Assembly (NCBI RefSeq): GCF_014356525.2 | Contig: NC_052507.1 | Location: forward strand, 53,130,463 to 53,194,462 | Length of the DNA: 64,000 bases | From: Nilaparvata lugens | Lineage: Eukaryota > Arthropoda > Insecta > Hemiptera > Delphacidae | Direction of reading: 5' to 3' | Part shown: one piece after another, positions 61,838-64,000 of the stretch | How positions within the stretch are numbered: position 1 is the first letter of the stretch | Layout: each line of letters begins with the position of its first letter | Notes under the pieces: generated by a model | Database searches by the model: none | Seen by the model: the letters and a program-made list of their open reading frames with translations, nothing else | Told to the model about the DNA's origin: nothing | Made by a program: the position numbers and the translations under genes

Positions 61838-61925
61838 ATGGTCCGGTTCCACAAAAGTATGTTTAATTTTAATCGTGATCAACTTAATTTCACGAGAACT
61901 AATAAGAGAAGGCTTTTTCGAAATA
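61838..61925. mobile_element. Half copy of the GTTGCA..AAAGCCGG MITE
   Basis: Left half only: GGTTCCACAAAAG, TTTTAATCGTGAT, TTCACGAGAACTAAT and AGAGAAGGCTTTTTCGA. Confidence 0.5.
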
Positions 61926-61939
61926 GTACTTTACGTAAC

Positions 61940-62040
61940 AAGTCCGGTAACGATAATTTACCTCATAAGTATGATTGTTTCTGCCCGAAACGTAGTTGAG
62001 GGCAGAATTATCATACGAATGCGGTAAATACGTTACCGTA
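61940..62040. repeat. Hairpin-forming sequence
   Basis: GTAACGATAATTTACC..CATAAGTATGAT..TTCTGCCC pairs with GGGCAGAATTATCATACGAATGCGGTAAATACGTTAC across a 14-base loop, with some mismatches. Confidence 0.6.
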
Positions 62041-62477
62041 CAAGTTACGTACAATATTTTTTGTCATACTTATCTGAGAAAGAATAATATTGCTGAGAAA
62101 CAGAAACCATTACCTGCTGCTGCTCGAGCTACTGCATTCTATAAACATGACCTAGCCCGTAGCGCCTAGTTCATAACAGACAGACCCTTCGAGCTCAAAT
62201 AAAATAATAAGGGCCTAAATTATGAGATTTCAGATGAGTTCTTATAACTTGAAACTCCTTAAATGAGTTCTTTAATTATTTGAGTTAGTATATTAATTAC
62301 TCAGATGCTATTAGGACTTAGTAGAGTCCTAACATACTCGACTGAAGAGAGAACATTATCATTTCTTTACAGTATAGTATGCTGTAATGAAAATCACATG
62401 TTTTCTTGTTCTGCAAACAGCTGTTTACCGGCTTGATTCAATGCATGAAAAACAGCTGCAATTGAGTAAGTATGACA

Positions 62478-62663
62478 AAAAAATGTTTCAATCGTGATTA
62501 ATTTCACCAGAACGAATCAGTGAAGGATTTTTCGAAAAGAAGGATTTTAATGGTGATTAATTTCACGAGAACTAATCAGAGAAGGCTTTTTCGAGAAGAA
62601 GTCTTCTTTGATTGGTTCTCGTTAAATTAATCACGATTGAAATTTAACCGGCTTTTGTGCAAC
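62478..62663. mobile_element. Palindromic MITE of the GTTGCA..AAAGCCGG family (internally duplicated)
   Basis: Left part is duplicated (two ATTAATTTCAC(C/G)AGAAC blocks, near 62499 and 62557), and the right arm is complete: TTGATTGGTTCTCGT, ATTAATCACGATTGAAATTT, AACCGGCTTTTGTGCAAC. Confidence 0.65.
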
Positions 62664-62925
62664 TGGCACATAGTATTGTATTTTCTATTGAATAGACAGA
62701 CGTATCAATACAATTCTATTACATAACAAGACAGAACATTTTATAGATTTTTAAAATAAGTATTCAATTTTCTATAGAATAAAGTTCCAATAGAATTTTA
62801 TTACATCATGGCAGATATTTTATCAAAGAATTTTTGAAAATATCAGTATAGTGTGGTATTCCCAACTACTGTATATGGCTAGGAAGATAATTATATTTCT
62901 TCATTGTGAGAATGTACTAGAATAC

Positions 62926-63482
62926 GCTGAGCTTGATTACTAACTGGAGGTAGCACCCACTGGTCGAGGGAAAGCGTTCAATACACTGAGCTGAATAATA
63001 AATAACTGAATAATAATAACTATTAATAATAATAACTGGATAATAATAATAATTATAGGACTACAGAGTTGTCAATTCTCTTTTACCACCGCCTTCTACA
63101 GTAGGCTAGATAGCTATGATTCAAGTTATTCCAGTTTATCTGATATATTAATATCAATAATTGATATTATTGTTGATTCTTGTTAATAATGATCAACTCT
63201 ATCTGAAATATTTCTATTCGTCAAGAAAATGTGTTTTCTCTTGATTTAGTAACATATTTTCATAATTGAGTTGAAATATTTTGGTAGTTAATTAAATTTC
63301 TTTATTGCCAATAAATGATTTGGCAACAGAACGGAGGTAGAAAATGATAGCGCTATTTACTTTGTCTAATTACGGACAAGGATAGCAAACCAATGTTAAT
63401 CAGGAGCTGACTTAATTTGGTAAAATCTTACTATAGGCTACCCATAGATACTGCTACCTCCAGTTAGTGATTTAGCTCAATG
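62926..63482. mobile_element. Element with inverted ends, ~550 bp
   Basis: GAGCTTGATTACTAACTGGAGGTAGCA at the left and its complement (TGCTACCTCCAGTTAGTGATTTAGCTC) at the right. The interior is AT-rich without an ORF. Confidence 0.5.
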
Positions 63483-63489
63483 CTACAAT

Positions 63490-64000
63490 TTAAAGGGAGA
63501 GGAAAACTCAATCTGAGAAGCTTCCCACTTTATTGGAAAGTTCAAACTAAAAATAGAATTGTTCTGTATAGTAGGTGGTACAAATACAAGCATTACTTTA
63601 GTTTTAGCTGAATAGTCAGAAAGTTAATCTGTTAAAAATATACCCCACAATTTTATTTATAGGAAGGAGAAATATAAATCTAAATGCATTTTTGTACTTG
63701 ATTAGGAAGCTCAAACTGAGAAATTATAGATAATAATTTATAGACAATTTTATATACTTCTATTAAACTTTGACAAAAATGTTTTAGGCCTACTTATTTA
63801 AAATGAAAATACAACACCATTGTTTGAACCACACAACTACAGTACCTACCGTACATAAGTGGTCGAGAGATTGTGAATATAGACCAATATTGTGAAATCA
63901 ACATTTAGGAAACTATATGAGAATAAGGAAATACAACAATCGAACATTTTTTAACTAATACTAGATTTAAAAGTTTTTTTTTTAAAGTTCTAGTAAAACA
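63490..64000. other. No gene recognised
   Basis: AT-rich sequence to the end of the window. Nothing supported. Confidence 0.4.

Larger units (their letters stand above)
61662..62203 (+). other. ACO1 3' UTR candidate with tandem duplication
   Basis: A unit of about 60 bases (GAGAGTAGCTCCTA ... AGAAGCGTATGTACTTGATTA) occurs twice (61660-61718 and 61720-61785) and is followed by (GATA)n. A polyadenylation signal AATAAA is present at 62198-62203. I found no convincing iron-responsive element (CAGTGN loop with C bulge). Confidence 0.5.

Overview
The window is nuclear DNA of an insect. Introns are AT-rich (roughly two-thirds A+T by eye) and packed with LINEs, tRNA-type SINEs, foldback MITEs, a mariner element and a BEL/Pao element. 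The compact exons are GC-richer and have clean GT-AG borders. The repeat types and a few remembered repeat phrases suggest a sap-feeding hemipteran, perhaps a planthopper. That species guess is inference only.

Two host genes can be supported. (1) On the + strand, the C-terminal 493 residues of cytosolic aconitase / iron regulatory protein 1 (ACO1/IRP1) lie in eight exons between 20931 and 61661. All junction phases agree, and the Fe-S cluster cysteines and RNA-binding arginines are present. The N-terminal exons (about 400 residues) were not found, so bases 1-20930 are either one long intron or intron plus exons I could not recognise. (2) On the - strand, inside the 21.7-kb ACO1 intron, sits a complete two-exon SCPx-type peroxisomal 3-oxoacyl-CoA thiolase of 424 aa (35110-38765). 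It ends in Ser-Lys-Leu and has no SCP2 lipid-transfer domain.

Layout. 1-20.9 kb: no recognisable exon; SINEs, hairpin MITEs, a 588-bp foldback element, a GC-rich island at 3.75-4.0 kb, and a LINE on the - strand (16.95-19.19 kb) split by a (TG)n-bearing element. 20.9-34.2 kb: six ACO1 exons separated by LINE, SINE and MITE debris. 34.2-55.8 kb: the large intron with the nested thiolase, then a composite block in which two near-identical 1.5-kb direct repeats flank exactly a deleted BEL/Pao element plus an apparently intact LINE. The second repeat also contains a 2.3-kb DD41D mariner element. 55.8-61.7 kb: the last two ACO1 exons, separated by a 2-kb TIR transposon carrying a broken DUF7869-like gene and by further foldback elements. 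61.7-64 kb: the ACO1 3' UTR and downstream repeats.

The strongest unusual signals are as follows. The LINE at about 44.6-49.7 kb joins its two ORFs across a 67-nt overlap with a canonical -1 slippery heptamer, and its ORF2 has no usable ATG. Its ORF1 combines a FLYWCH zinc finger, a coiled coil and an SGNH-esterase domain. The DUF7869-like element has terminal inverted repeats and iterated subterminal motifs, as expected of a mobile DNA transposon. No bacterial, CRISPR or operon-type features are present.
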